Shown: positions 52,259 through 60,002 of the stretch, piece by piece
Position numbering within the stretch: position 1 is the first letter of the stretch
Layout: the number at the start of each line of letters is the position of its first letter
DNA from: CAIYRG01 sp964446945
GTDB lineage: Bacteria; Pseudomonadota; Alphaproteobacteria; Micropepsales; Micropepsaceae
Reading direction: 5' to 3'
NCBI GenBank assembly: GCA_964446945.1
Contig: CAYUQO010000001.1
Coordinates: forward strand, 372,001 to 436,000
DNA: 64,000 nt
The notes under the pieces: generated by a model
Seen by the model: the letters and a program-made list of their open reading frames with translations, nothing else
Databases searched by the model: none
Told to the model about the DNA's origin: nothing
Made by a program: the position numbers and the translations under genes

Positions 52259-52738
52259 CCTTTCGGGCACGGGTTCAGTCCCGTGTTATCCCTGCCGGCG
52301 CGGTCCGGGTGGACCGCGATTAGGCGGGCCCGGATTGCAGCTCAATTCGCGGTGGTAGACCCGAAAAACCGTGATGTGCCCTGACCCGCTGTCGTGACCC
52401 GTCGGCCGTTGAATGGTCCGTGGCAGGAACAGGTCTGCGCCGGGAATTCAATGACTATTATTCCGGGTGCAAAACCCCGGTCCTGATCGCCGCAACCCCG
52501 AATTTTTGAATCAAATCAGTATTGTTAGCTCCACCATCAGGCACCCATCCATCGCCGGAGATGATGCCGATGCCGATTTGCAACACTGCGCACATTATTA
52601 CAGTTCAGTGGGGTGAAAATCTTTTCACTGAGCAATCCGCGGTTGTAAACCTTAGCAAACGGTTGGCGCAGCGATTCGCTCGTCCAGCGTGTGGCTTGCG
52701 TCGATTTTAATTGGTCCATCTGGGGAAGGGCTAATTCA
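52259..52738. other. 480-bp gene-free leader before the TonB receptor gene
   Basis: I see no gene. It holds a six-bp hairpin CACGGG/CCCGTG (52268-52285), a perfect eight-bp hairpin CGCGGTCC/GGACCGCG (52299-52318), and a pair of alternative structures: CCGGGAAT near 52440 can pair with ATTCCGG near 52460, or CCGGG (52463-52467) with CCCGG (52476-52480). Near 52722 is the TonB ribosome site. No riboswitch class is recognised by me. Confidence 0.45.
52299..52318 (+). terminator. Hairpin downstream of the small helical gene
   Basis: CGCGGTCC, GGGT loop, GGACCGCG: perfect eight-bp stem 40 bases past the 52258 stop. No U-run, so partial or Rho-dependent termination is more likely. Confidence 0.4.
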
Positions 52739-55700
52739 ATGAATCGAACTGCATCGCGTTGCTCGCTCAGAACTTCACTCTTTCTTGGCCTTGCCAGTGC
52801 GGCCGTTTTGGCCGCAAGTCCCGCGGCCGCGCAGGCGGTCGCCGCCGTCGGTGGCGGACCCGAGGTCGTCGTCGTGACGGGAACGCTGCTCCCGGAGGCC
52901 AACACGGTTTCCGAGAGTCCGGTCCAAACCATCACGTCCGCAGACATCCAGGTGAAGGGCGCCACCGATGTCAGCGACTTCCTGAACGATTTGCCGCAGA
53001 CCTTTATCAGCAGCACCAACGACTTTTCGAACACGAATAACCCCCTCACCAGTCCCGGCGGTGTCACAACGGTGGACCTGCGCGGACTCGGAGCGACGCG
53101 AACGCTCGTCCTTGTCAACGGCCGCCGTCTCGGTGTCGGCGATCCGAATACCGGCAATCCCCAGGCTGCACCGGACATCGACCAGGTTCCCGTTCAGCTG
53201 ATCGACCGTGTCGAAATCCTGACCGGCGGCGCATCATCGACTTATGGCTCCGACGCGGTCGCCGGCGTCGTCAACTTCATCCTGAAGCGGGATTTCCAGG
53301 GTCTTCAGATCGACGCGCAATGGGGCGGCGATTGGCACGATAATAACAACACATTCGCCCGTGGCGTGATCGCCAAGGCGCTCGCGGCGAACACCCAGGG
53401 TCCGCTCGCGGAGGCGCCAAACAGCGTCTTCGACGGCCAGAGCAGAAATCTGTCACTCCTGATGGGCACCAATACGGCGGACAATCGGGGCAATGTGACG
53501 GGCTACATCACCTATCGCGAAGCCGAACCGGTTTACATGCGAGACCGGGATTTCTCCGCCTGTCAGATCAATATCACTTCTGCGGCGGCCTGCGCCGGGT
53601 CGAGCAACTCCAACTATTTCCGGCCGAGATTCCCGAATTCGCTTGGCGTGTTTTCGATCGTCGGCAGCCAGGCGCTTCCCCGGCCGCAACCCGGCTCCTC
53701 GCCGCCGGCAACCTTTAACTCGAATGCGTATGAAACGCTTTCGCGCCAGGACACACGTTTTAATGGCGGATTCCTGAGCCACTATGACGTCGCACCCTTT
53801 GTGCAGCCTTATGTTGAATTCTCCTTTATGGATGACCGCTCGTTCCAGCAAATCGCGCCGGATGCGATATTCCGCGGCGCAAACGCTTACGCGCCGGACG
53901 GCAGCGGCAATTTCCTCGTCAATTGCAACAATCCGCTGCTGAGTGCGCAAGAAGTCGCTGCCTTCTGTACCAGCGAAGGTCTCTCCGGAGCCCAGAATAC
54001 CGAACTGGAAATCGGCCGCCGCAACATCGAAGGCGGACCGCGCTCTAGTCTTTATGAGCATATGAACTTCCGCGGAGTCGTCGGCGTACAGGGCGATTTG
54101 ACCAGCGCCTGGCACTACAATGCCTACGGGTCGTACTATTACGTTACCGTCGATCAGCGGAACAACAATTACCTCAGCAACCAAAAAATCAACAACGCGC
54201 TTCAGGTCGGCGGTACTGCCGCCAATCCGGTCTGCCTCAATGGCGGCAGCGATGGTTGCGTACCATACAATATCTTTACGACCGGCGGCGTAACCCAGGC
54301 GCAGCTCGATTACCTCACCGAAATCGGCACTTCGCGGGGAACACTAGCGGAGCAAATACTCGAAGCTGATCTCACCGGGGATCTCGGCACCTATGGGATC
54401 AAGTCGCCCTTCGCCAACGATCCTGTGCTTGTTGCCCTTGGCGCCGATCATAGGGTCGACACGCTGATTTTTCAGGCCGACCAGGCTGAACAATCCAACG
54501 ATCTGGAGGGCTTCGGTGGCGCTGCTGTCCCGATCAACAATTCGGTCAGCGTCAGCGAGTCATATGGCGAAGTTCGAGCTGCGCTTGCGCAGGGCCAGCC
54601 GTTCATTCAGGACATGAGCATCGATGCCGGCATCCGGTTCTCCGAATATTCCACCGGCGCAAAAGCTACAACCTGGAAAGTCGGCGGCCAGTACGCTCCA
54701 ATCCCGGATATCCGTTTCCGGGCATCCTATGATGTCGCCATCCGCGCACCGAGCATTCTCGAACTGTTTACGCCGCAGAGTGTCACCAATACCAGCATCG
54801 TGTCGGTTGATCCCTGCGCGCCGGATGGGGCGACTCCGGCGACGGCGACACTGGCGCAGTGCGAACGCACGGGGGTGACGCCTGCACAGTATGGCAACGG
54901 CAGCACCACCAGCAATATCGGTCAGTGTCCGGCAGGCCAGTGTGCGATTCTGCAGGGCGGCAATCCGAATCTGGCGCCGGAAAAGGCCAAGACTTTCACG
55001 GCCGGAATCAGCACGACGCCGACGTTGTCGTTCCTGAACGGCCTGACCGCCAGCGCGGACTACTTCAAGATCGACATACCCAATGAGGTGGGAACGATCC
55101 CGATCGATATCTCCCTGAATCAATGCCTCACGACCGGCGCTCCGGAATTCTGCAGCAACGTCGTGCGGACGGCGAATGGACAATTGTATGGCAATACCGT
55201 TTCCGGTGGCGGTTACATCAAGGCCACCAATGTCAACGTCGCATCGGCGAATGTCTCAGGCGTTGACCTCCAGGCCGGCTATCGCAGGAATCTAGAGGAT
55301 TTCGGCATTGGTCCCTACGGCGCCGTGAGCTTTTTCTTCGTCGGCACCTACACGATCACCTCGAAGACCCAGACCCTGCCGACCCAGCCGGTTTATGACT
55401 GCGCAGGTCTTTTTGGTAACACTTGCGGTAACCCGCTTCCGACGTGGCGCCATTTGCTGCGCGTGACCTGGCTCTCCCCGTGGGATGTCACGCTTTCGAT
55501 GCAGTGGCGATTCCTCGGTGGCACCGGCCTGGACAGCAACACGACGCAAGCTGCACTGACGAGTGGCAGTTTCGACGCACTCAATGCCCGGATTCCGGCA
55601 TTCAGCTATTTTGACTTCAATGCCATCTGGGAGCTGAATCCGCACCTGGAATTGCGGGCGGGAATCTCCAACGCCTTCGATAAGGATCCGCCGATCATCA

Positions 55701-55795
55701 GCGACCTGATTACCGGAACAGGTACACCGAATACCTACAACACTTACGATTTGTTGGGCCGTACGGTGTACGTGGCGCTGACGTCCAGGTTCTAG
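52739..55795 (+). CDS. TonB-dependent receptor
   Basis: 1018 residues: signal peptide to about 31 (LASAAVLAASPAAAQA), a VVVVTGTLLPE TonB-box-like stretch, plug domain (SPVQTITSADIQVKGATDV, VDLRGLGATRTLVLVNGRR, GGASSTYGSDAVAGVVNFILKRDF, given in short blocks) and a C-terminal barrel ending in Phe (VYVALTSRF). Large, plug-rich receptors of this type in sphingomonads and caulobacters take up oligosaccharides, peptides or other organic nutrients rather than siderophores; the substrate is not readable here. GGGGAAGGG precedes the ATG at 52739, which starts the signal peptide. Confidence 0.94.
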   Translation: MNRTASRCSLRTSLFLGLASAAVLAASPAAAQAVAAVGGGPEVVVVTGTLLPEANTVSESPVQTITSADIQVKGATDVSDFLNDLPQTFISSTNDFSNTNNPLTSPGGVTTVDLRGLGATRTLVLVNGRRLGVGDPNTGNPQAAPDIDQVPVQLIDRVEILTGGASSTYGSDAVAGVVNFILKRDFQGLQIDAQWGGDWHDNNNTFARGVIAKALAANTQGPLAEAPNSVFDGQSRNLSLLMGTNTADNRGNVTGYITYREAEPVYMRDRDFSACQINITSAAACAGSSNSNYFRPRFPNSLGVFSIVGSQALPRPQPGSSPPATFNSNAYETLSRQDTRFNGGFLSHYDVAPFVQPYVEFSFMDDRSFQQIAPDAIFRGANAYAPDGSGNFLVNCNNPLLSAQEVAAFCTSEGLSGAQNTELEIGRRNIEGGPRSSLYEHMNFRGVVGVQGDLTSAWHYNAYGSYYYVTVDQRNNNYLSNQKINNALQVGGTAANPVCLNGGSDGCVPYNIFTTGGVTQAQLDYLTEIGTSRGTLAEQILEADLTGDLGTYGIKSPFANDPVLVALGADHRVDTLIFQADQAEQSNDLEGFGGAAVPINNSVSVSESYGEVRAALAQGQPFIQDMSIDAGIRFSEYSTGAKATTWKVGGQYAPIPDIRFRASYDVAIRAPSILELFTPQSVTNTSIVSVDPCAPDGATPATATLAQCERTGVTPAQYGNGSTTSNIGQCPAGQCAILQGGNPNLAPEKAKTFTAGISTTPTLSFLNGLTASADYFKIDIPNEVGTIPIDISLNQCLTTGAPEFCSNVVRTANGQLYGNTVSGGGYIKATNVNVASANVSGVDLQAGYRRNLEDFGIGPYGAVSFFFVGTYTITSKTQTLPTQPVYDCAGLFGNTCGNPLPTWRHLLRVTWLSPWDVTLSMQWRFLGGTGLDSNTTQAALTSGSFDALNARIPAFSYFDFNAIWELNPHLELRAGISNAFDKDPPIISDLITGTGTPNTYNTYDLLGRTVYVALTSRF

Positions 55796-55830
55796 GCGCT
55801 GTCCGGCGATACGGACGTCTGATAACTATT

Positions 55831-55857
55831 GCGGCGCCAACACCTTGTTGGCGCCGC
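55831..55857 (+). terminator. Strong hairpin after the TonB receptor gene
   Basis: GCGGCGCCAAC, five-base loop, GTTGGCGCCGC: perfect 11-bp stem, 36 bases past the stop. Followed by AACTCTTTCC rather than a clean U-run. Confidence 0.7.
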
Positions 55858-56026
55858 AACTCTTTCCACGACCCTCCTGAACTTCACCCTCCCTCTTGCC
55901 GCCGCCGCGCCGAAGTGGCGCTATGGCGCGCCACGAAGGCGGGCGGGGGATCGGAGGGCGTACAAAATCGGCGGAGCCGATTTTAGCCCGGAAAGGCGCA
56001 ACGCCCGCTTTTGCATGTGCCGCGGA

Positions 56027-56055
56027 CGCGCACCGCGCGCTGTGCGCGTTTTTTT
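56027..56055 (+). terminator. Intrinsic terminator with seven-T tail
   Basis: CGCGCAC, eight-base loop, GTGCGCG, followed at once by TTTTTTT. This is the best textbook terminator in the window and lies between the TonB receptor and the dehydrogenase gene, so the latter needs its own promoter, which must sit within about 70 bases. Confidence 0.8.
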
Positions 56056-56113
56056 ATCCGTTCCGCCGGTGCGGCGAGGCCGCGCCGGTCGGGGGCGCCG
56101 CGTGCGGCCGGCC

Positions 56114-56123
56114 GGAAGGGGGG
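56114..56123 (+). promoter_or_regulatory. Shine-Dalgarno for the dehydrogenase, formed by repeat-like sequence
   Basis: GGAAGGGGGG ends three bases before the ATG at 56127. The same block ends the palindromic repeat at 40508-40582, so a repeat edge may have supplied this ribosome site. Confidence 0.45.
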
Positions 56124-56126
56124 TGA

Positions 56127-57023
56127 ATGCCTGAATCACTGGGTTTTGTCGGCACGGGCAAAATGGGCGGGCCCATGGCCGGGCGTCTCATGGACGCCGG
56201 CCACTCGCTGACGGTTTATGACATTCGCGACGAAGCCGTGGCGCCGCTCATCGCGAGGGGCGCGGCGAAAGCACGTTCATCGCGCGAAGTTGCCAATCGT
56301 GCCGACATCGTTTTCTTCAGCCTGCCGGAACCGGAAGATGTGCGCGGCGAGGCCATCGGCGCGCAGGGCGTCATCAAAGGCGAGCGCGCAAAGATCCTGG
56401 TCGATCTTTCCACCACCGGCCGGCCGACAACGCTGGCAGTTGCCGAAGCGCTGGCCGGGAGGCAGATCGCGATGGTCGATGCGCCGGTCTCCGGAGGTGT
56501 GGCGGGCGCAACCAAAGGCACCCTTGCGGTCATGGCGTCGGGCGATCCGGCCGCGCTGGAACGCGTGCGTGCGCTGCTCGCGAATTTCGGCCGGCTATTC
56601 GTCATTGGCGAACGGGCCGGCATGGCGCAGGTGATGAAGCTCGCCAACAATCTCCTTTCCGCGACATCCCTCGCGGTTGCATCCGAAGCTGTCGTGATGG
56701 GGATGAAAGCCGGACTCGATCCGAAGCTGATGATCGAGGTGATCAATGCCGGCACCGGGCGCAGTTCGGCCACCGAAACCAAATTCCCGCAATCCATTCT
56801 CACGCGCCGCTTCGCCTATGGATTCGCCACCGGACTGATGAACAAGGACGTGCGGCTCTGTCTCGAAGAAGCGCGCTCGCTCGATTCACCAATGCCGGTG
56901 GGCGAGGCAGTACACGCGATCTGGCAGGCCGCGATGCGCGAACTCGGCGCCGATTCGGACTACACCGAGATCTTCCGCTACCTGGAGCTCATCACCAACC
57001 GGGACCCCACGGGCCCCAGTTAA
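56127..57023 (+). CDS. NAD(P)-dependent beta-hydroxyacid dehydrogenase (3-hydroxyisobutyrate dehydrogenase family)
   Basis: 298 residues. Rossmann motif GFVGTGKMGGPMAGRL at residues 6-21, the family sulfate/substrate loop DAPVSGGVAGATKGTLAVM, and the catalytic Lys in KLANNLLSATSLAVASEA. Members oxidise 3-hydroxyisobutyrate, tartronate semialdehyde or related acids; the exact substrate is open. The 3' end overlaps the convergent lipoprotein gene by 32 bases. Confidence 0.92.
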   Translation: MPESLGFVGTGKMGGPMAGRLMDAGHSLTVYDIRDEAVAPLIARGAAKARSSREVANRADIVFFSLPEPEDVRGEAIGAQGVIKGERAKILVDLSTTGRPTTLAVAEALAGRQIAMVDAPVSGGVAGATKGTLAVMASGDPAALERVRALLANFGRLFVIGERAGMAQVMKLANNLLSATSLAVASEAVVMGMKAGLDPKLMIEVINAGTGRSSATETKFPQSILTRRFAYGFATGLMNKDVRLCLEEARSLDSPMPVGEAVHAIWQAAMRELGADSDYTEIFRYLELITNRDPTGPS

Positions 57024-57405
57024 ACCGGTTCCAAATCGATGCATCGTTGTACAGCATTGCAGTCGACTGCGCCTGATTGGCAAGCCGCAGCTGAAACATC
57101 TCCTTGTTGAATTCTCCGAAGTTCGCCTGTGTGCCGATATACAGGCAATTGCAATTCAGCGGATCGGCATAGACATATTCGACCTCGCCAGAGGCCTTCG
57201 TTCTCATGATGAACCGATGCGGCGGCAGCATGGCCAATTCGCTTTGGCGCTCAGGCGTATTTGCGGGCAGAACCGTAAAGCCCGCCGCGGCAATCAAACC
57301 CTCCTGCTCAGCGACCTGTTCTTGCGGCGTCGCGCATCCGGCGATGGCACAAGAACCGAGCGCAGCGGCTGAAATGACGAAAGCTGTTCTCAGTCCGGAT
57401 AACAC
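56992..57405 (-). CDS. Small predicted lipoprotein
   Basis: 137 residues. Lipobox AIAGC near residue 24 after a hydrophobic stretch, so a lipid-anchored periplasmic or outer-membrane protein. Later YVYADPLNCNCLYIGTQ with a CxC, and a Trp/Pro-rich C terminus WNRFNWGPWGPGW. GTG start at 57405 with AGGAG eight bases upstream. The last 32 bases overlap the convergent dehydrogenase gene. No named family recognised. Confidence 0.78.
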   Translation of the reverse strand: MLSGLRTAFVISAAALGSCAIAGCATPQEQVAEQEGLIAAAGFTVLPANTPERQSELAMLPPHRFIMRTKASGEVEYVYADPLNCNCLYIGTQANFGEFNKEMFQLRLANQAQSTAMLYNDASIWNRFNWGPWGPGW

Positions 57406-57593
57406 TTGTAGCTCTCCTGTTCGGACAATTTGCGATTTTTAGCGCCCGTTTCCTGAACGCAATCCAGGTGCGATTCAAAGGCCGAAATTCTGAACGCCGG
57501 ATGAATAACCCGTCCATCCTGCATAAATCCGTGCTGTGCATTATCAGTACTGAGGTAGTGCGCTGGGACCAGCGCCAAAAGTGAGGAAATCCC

Positions 57594-58001
57594 GTGAAAA
57601 CCATCACGAAATTGGGAATCGGCGCGGCAATGATCGGCGGCGTCGCGATTGCGTCGGCGGCGCCGGCAATGGCGCAGATCAGTTTTGGAATTGGTATAGG
57701 GCCAGCCTATCAGACCTATCCGGAATATCCGTCGTGTTACGACCTGCTCGGAAATTACGTGTACTCTTATCCGTACTGCACGGCCTATGCAGCGCCGGCC
57801 TATGTTCCTCCTCCCGTTCAACCATACTACGGAGTCCAGCCCTATTACGGGTGGGATGGCGACTGGGCTTGGCGCCGGCACGAACAACGTGAAGAATGGG
57901 AGCGCAGAGTTGATCGCGATCGCTTTTTTGATCGTGACCGCGACTTCGCGAGACGTGACCGTGACCGCGACGAGCGTTGGCGCTACCGCGACCGGGACTA
58001 G
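57594..58001 (+). CDS. Small secreted protein with Tyr/Pro region and Arg/Asp-rich tail
   Basis: 135 residues. Signal peptide to about 28 (GGVAIASAAPAMAQ), then a Tyr/Pro-rich middle (YQTYPEYPSCYDLLGNYVYS, PVQPYYGVQPYYG) with two Cys, and a C-terminal tail of repeated RDRD/DRDR units. GTG start with GAGGA six bases upstream. Such tails occur in small periplasmic proteins of alphaproteobacteria; the function is unknown. Divergent from the lipoprotein gene. Confidence 0.75.
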   Translation: MKTITKLGIGAAMIGGVAIASAAPAMAQISFGIGIGPAYQTYPEYPSCYDLLGNYVYSYPYCTAYAAPAYVPPPVQPYYGVQPYYGWDGDWAWRRHEQREEWERRVDRDRFFDRDRDFARRDRDRDERWRYRDRD

Positions 58002-58115
58002 GATTGGGTGGAAGGTCTGTTACGGTCAACGGACTGGCAGACCTCCCGCGCGCAAGCTGTGCTCAGCCGAACGTCACGACACGGCGATGGGATTAAGTGA
58101 ACACGGCGCACTCGG

Positions 58116-59534
58116 TCAGGGCGCACTGGTCGGGGCCGCGCCGGGTGAGGGAAGAGGCGCCTCCAGAATTTCTGGAACTTCTAAAACAGTGTGCGGCCGA
58201 ACTCGTCGCGCGAGCACCAGCACCATCGCGGAAGCGATTACCAGCCCAGCGGCCAGCATCGCCATTCCCGACGCGTAACTCCCGCTGCGATCCTTCAGCA
58301 CGCCAATCATATACGGTCCTGCGAAGCCGCCCAGCGATACGATGGTGTTGATGGCGCTGATGCCTCCGGCTTCCGCCGGACCGCGAAGGAATCGCGATGG
58401 CAGCGTAAAAAGCGGCGCGATCGCGGCCGGGATGAAACCTGACGCGAGCGCAAGTCCCACCAGCGCCAGAGCGTCATTCGTTGCCGCGCTCGCCAGCGCA
58501 AACCCGACCGCAGCGAAAAGCCAGGCGAATGCGACATGCAGGAAACCCTCTCCGGAGCGGTCGCAGGAGTAACCCCAGGCCACGATGATCAGCATGGCGA
58601 GGAGATAGACCAGCGCCACGACAATTCCTGTTCCGGTGATGGAGAATCCCATGGCGCTTACGATCTGCGGCAACCAGAGTCCGGTGGCATAGAGCGCCGA
58701 ACCGGCAGCGAAACTGGCCAGCGCCACCACGATAATCCTGAAGTCCCGCAGCGAATCCCACAGCGGCCGCGTTTCGCCCTGCGCCTCGCCCGCGAGCTGC
58801 GAGGTAATCAGCGTTCGATCCTGCGCCGACAACCAATCGGCGTCGCGAGGTCCGTCGGGAAGAAATTTCAGCACCGCAAGTCCCAGCAGCGTAGCGGGCA
58901 GTCCTTCGAGCAAGAACAGCAATTGCCAGCCATGCAATCCGCCAAATCCATTCGTGGCGAGAATCGCTGCCGATAGTGGGCCACCCACCACACCCGACAA
59001 TGGAATCGCGCAGACAAATACCGCCGAAAACCGCACGCGATAGCGCCGGGGAAACCACAGCCCCAGATAATAAAGAATTCCGGGAAACAGGCCGGCTTCG
59101 GCAAGGCCGAGCAGAAAGCGCAGGATGTAAAATTCGCGGGCGCTGTGGATGAATCCGGTCGATGCCGAAATCAATCCCCACACCGTCAGGATACAGAACA
59201 TCCATCGCCGCGTGCCGAGCCGCAACAGAATGGCATTGGCCGGAATCTGGAACAGAAGGTAGCCGGCGAAGAGAATGCCGCCGCCAAATCCAAAAACACT
59301 CGCGCTGAAACCGAGATCGCGATTCATCGTCAGCGCCGCGAATCCCGCGTTGAACCGGTCGAGATAGTTGGCGAGATACAGGAGCCCGAGAAACGGAAGT
59401 AGCCGCCACGCGCAGCGCGCAAACAGACGATTCGCGGTGTTCTGCTGCGTTTGTGTCGGAAGTGTTGAGCGGATATCGGCGACAGGCGGTTCGGCCGGAG
59501 CCGCGGTCAGGGGCGTCTGCCGCGGATCGCTCAC
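58116..59534 (-). CDS. MFS transporter, anion:cation symporter (ACS) type
   Basis: 472 residues, 12 membrane segments. LANYLDRFNAGFAALTMNRDLG and FLLGLAEAGLFPGILYYLGLWFP (in blocks) are ACS-family features typical of importers for organic acids such as tartrate, hexuronates, phthalate or allantoate. The start overlaps the 59531 gene stop by four bases, so the two are co-expressed. Confidence 0.92.
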   Translation of the reverse strand: MSDPRQTPLTAAPAEPPVADIRSTLPTQTQQNTANRLFARCAWRLLPFLGLLYLANYLDRFNAGFAALTMNRDLGFSASVFGFGGGILFAGYLLFQIPANAILLRLGTRRWMFCILTVWGLISASTGFIHSAREFYILRFLLGLAEAGLFPGILYYLGLWFPRRYRVRFSAVFVCAIPLSGVVGGPLSAAILATNGFGGLHGWQLLFLLEGLPATLLGLAVLKFLPDGPRDADWLSAQDRTLITSQLAGEAQGETRPLWDSLRDFRIIVVALASFAAGSALYATGLWLPQIVSAMGFSITGTGIVVALVYLLAMLIIVAWGYSCDRSGEGFLHVAFAWLFAAVGFALASAATNDALALVGLALASGFIPAAIAPLFTLPSRFLRGPAEAGGISAINTIVSLGGFAGPYMIGVLKDRSGSYASGMAMLAAGLVIASAMVLVLARRVRPHTVLEVPEILEAPLPSPGAAPTSAP

Positions 59535-59983
59535 TTTATCCTGCGGACTTTGTACAGCGCGTTCTGCCCGGCGAAGATCAGATTGTAGCTGCCGAACAAT
59601 CCGCGCGAGATCGTCACTTGCCTGCTCTCAACTTTGCCGCCCGGCGCGAATCGAAGGCTGTCACCGTCGATTTGCTGCCAGGTTTGGCCGTTGTCCAGAA
59701 CAAGGACCAGCCGCCCCGTGGGCGTCAGTGAAACATTGCTGACTGTTGCGGTCAGGGAGTCGTCCTGTTCGGCCGCCGCCGGTGTTTGCGGTTTTGGCAA
59801 TTGCTCGCGGCCCAATTCGGGATTCGGCGCGGGACGCTGCGCAAGCCCGTCGTAACAGGCGAGCCTTTCGGCGGAGCCGGTGATTGCGGCGCATCTGGCG
59901 ATGGCTCCCGTCAAATCCTGCGCTGTAGCCGCTGTTGTGACGAGAAGCAGCGGTAAGGTGATGCTGAACGATCGAATCCCCAT
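59531..59983 (-). CDS. Secreted protein of unknown function with ARCAAI/LACYDGL motif
   Basis: 150 residues with a signal peptide (SITLPLLLVTTAATAQ). After it, IARCAAITGSAERLACYDGLA, a block seen in many small exported alpha- and gammaproteobacterial proteins whose two Cys (spaced about 13) likely form a disulfide, then a beta-rich C-terminal half (LVLVLDNGQTWQQIDG, GSYNLIFAGQNALYKVRRIK). Function unknown. Overlaps the MFS start. Confidence 0.8.
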   Translation of the reverse strand: MGIRSFSITLPLLLVTTAATAQDLTGAIARCAAITGSAERLACYDGLAQRPAPNPELGREQLPKPQTPAAAEQDDSLTATVSNVSLTPTGRLVLVLDNGQTWQQIDGDSLRFAPGGKVESRQVTISRGLFGSYNLIFAGQNALYKVRRIK

Positions 59984-60002
59984 CTTCCCCCAACCGGCCT
60001 GC

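Larger units (their letters stand above)
55796..56126. other. 331-bp gene-free region with stacked hairpins
   Basis: No gene seen. It contains an 11-bp perfect hairpin (55831-55857), a repeat-like tract with AAAATCGGC/GCCGATTTT (55964-55984), and a strong intrinsic terminator (56027-56055), then GGAAGGGGGG (56114-56123) serving as ribosome site for the next gene. Confidence 0.7.

Noticed and set aside
52266..52286. Hairpin with GGGTTCAGTCCC resembling a tRNA T-arm
   Set aside because: The loop is one base short and no acceptor, D or anticodon arms can be built around it.
52400..52738. A cobalamin or TPP riboswitch before the TonB receptor gene
   Set aside because: I could not find the conserved B12-box (GCCACTG) or TPP cores; only generic hairpins are present.
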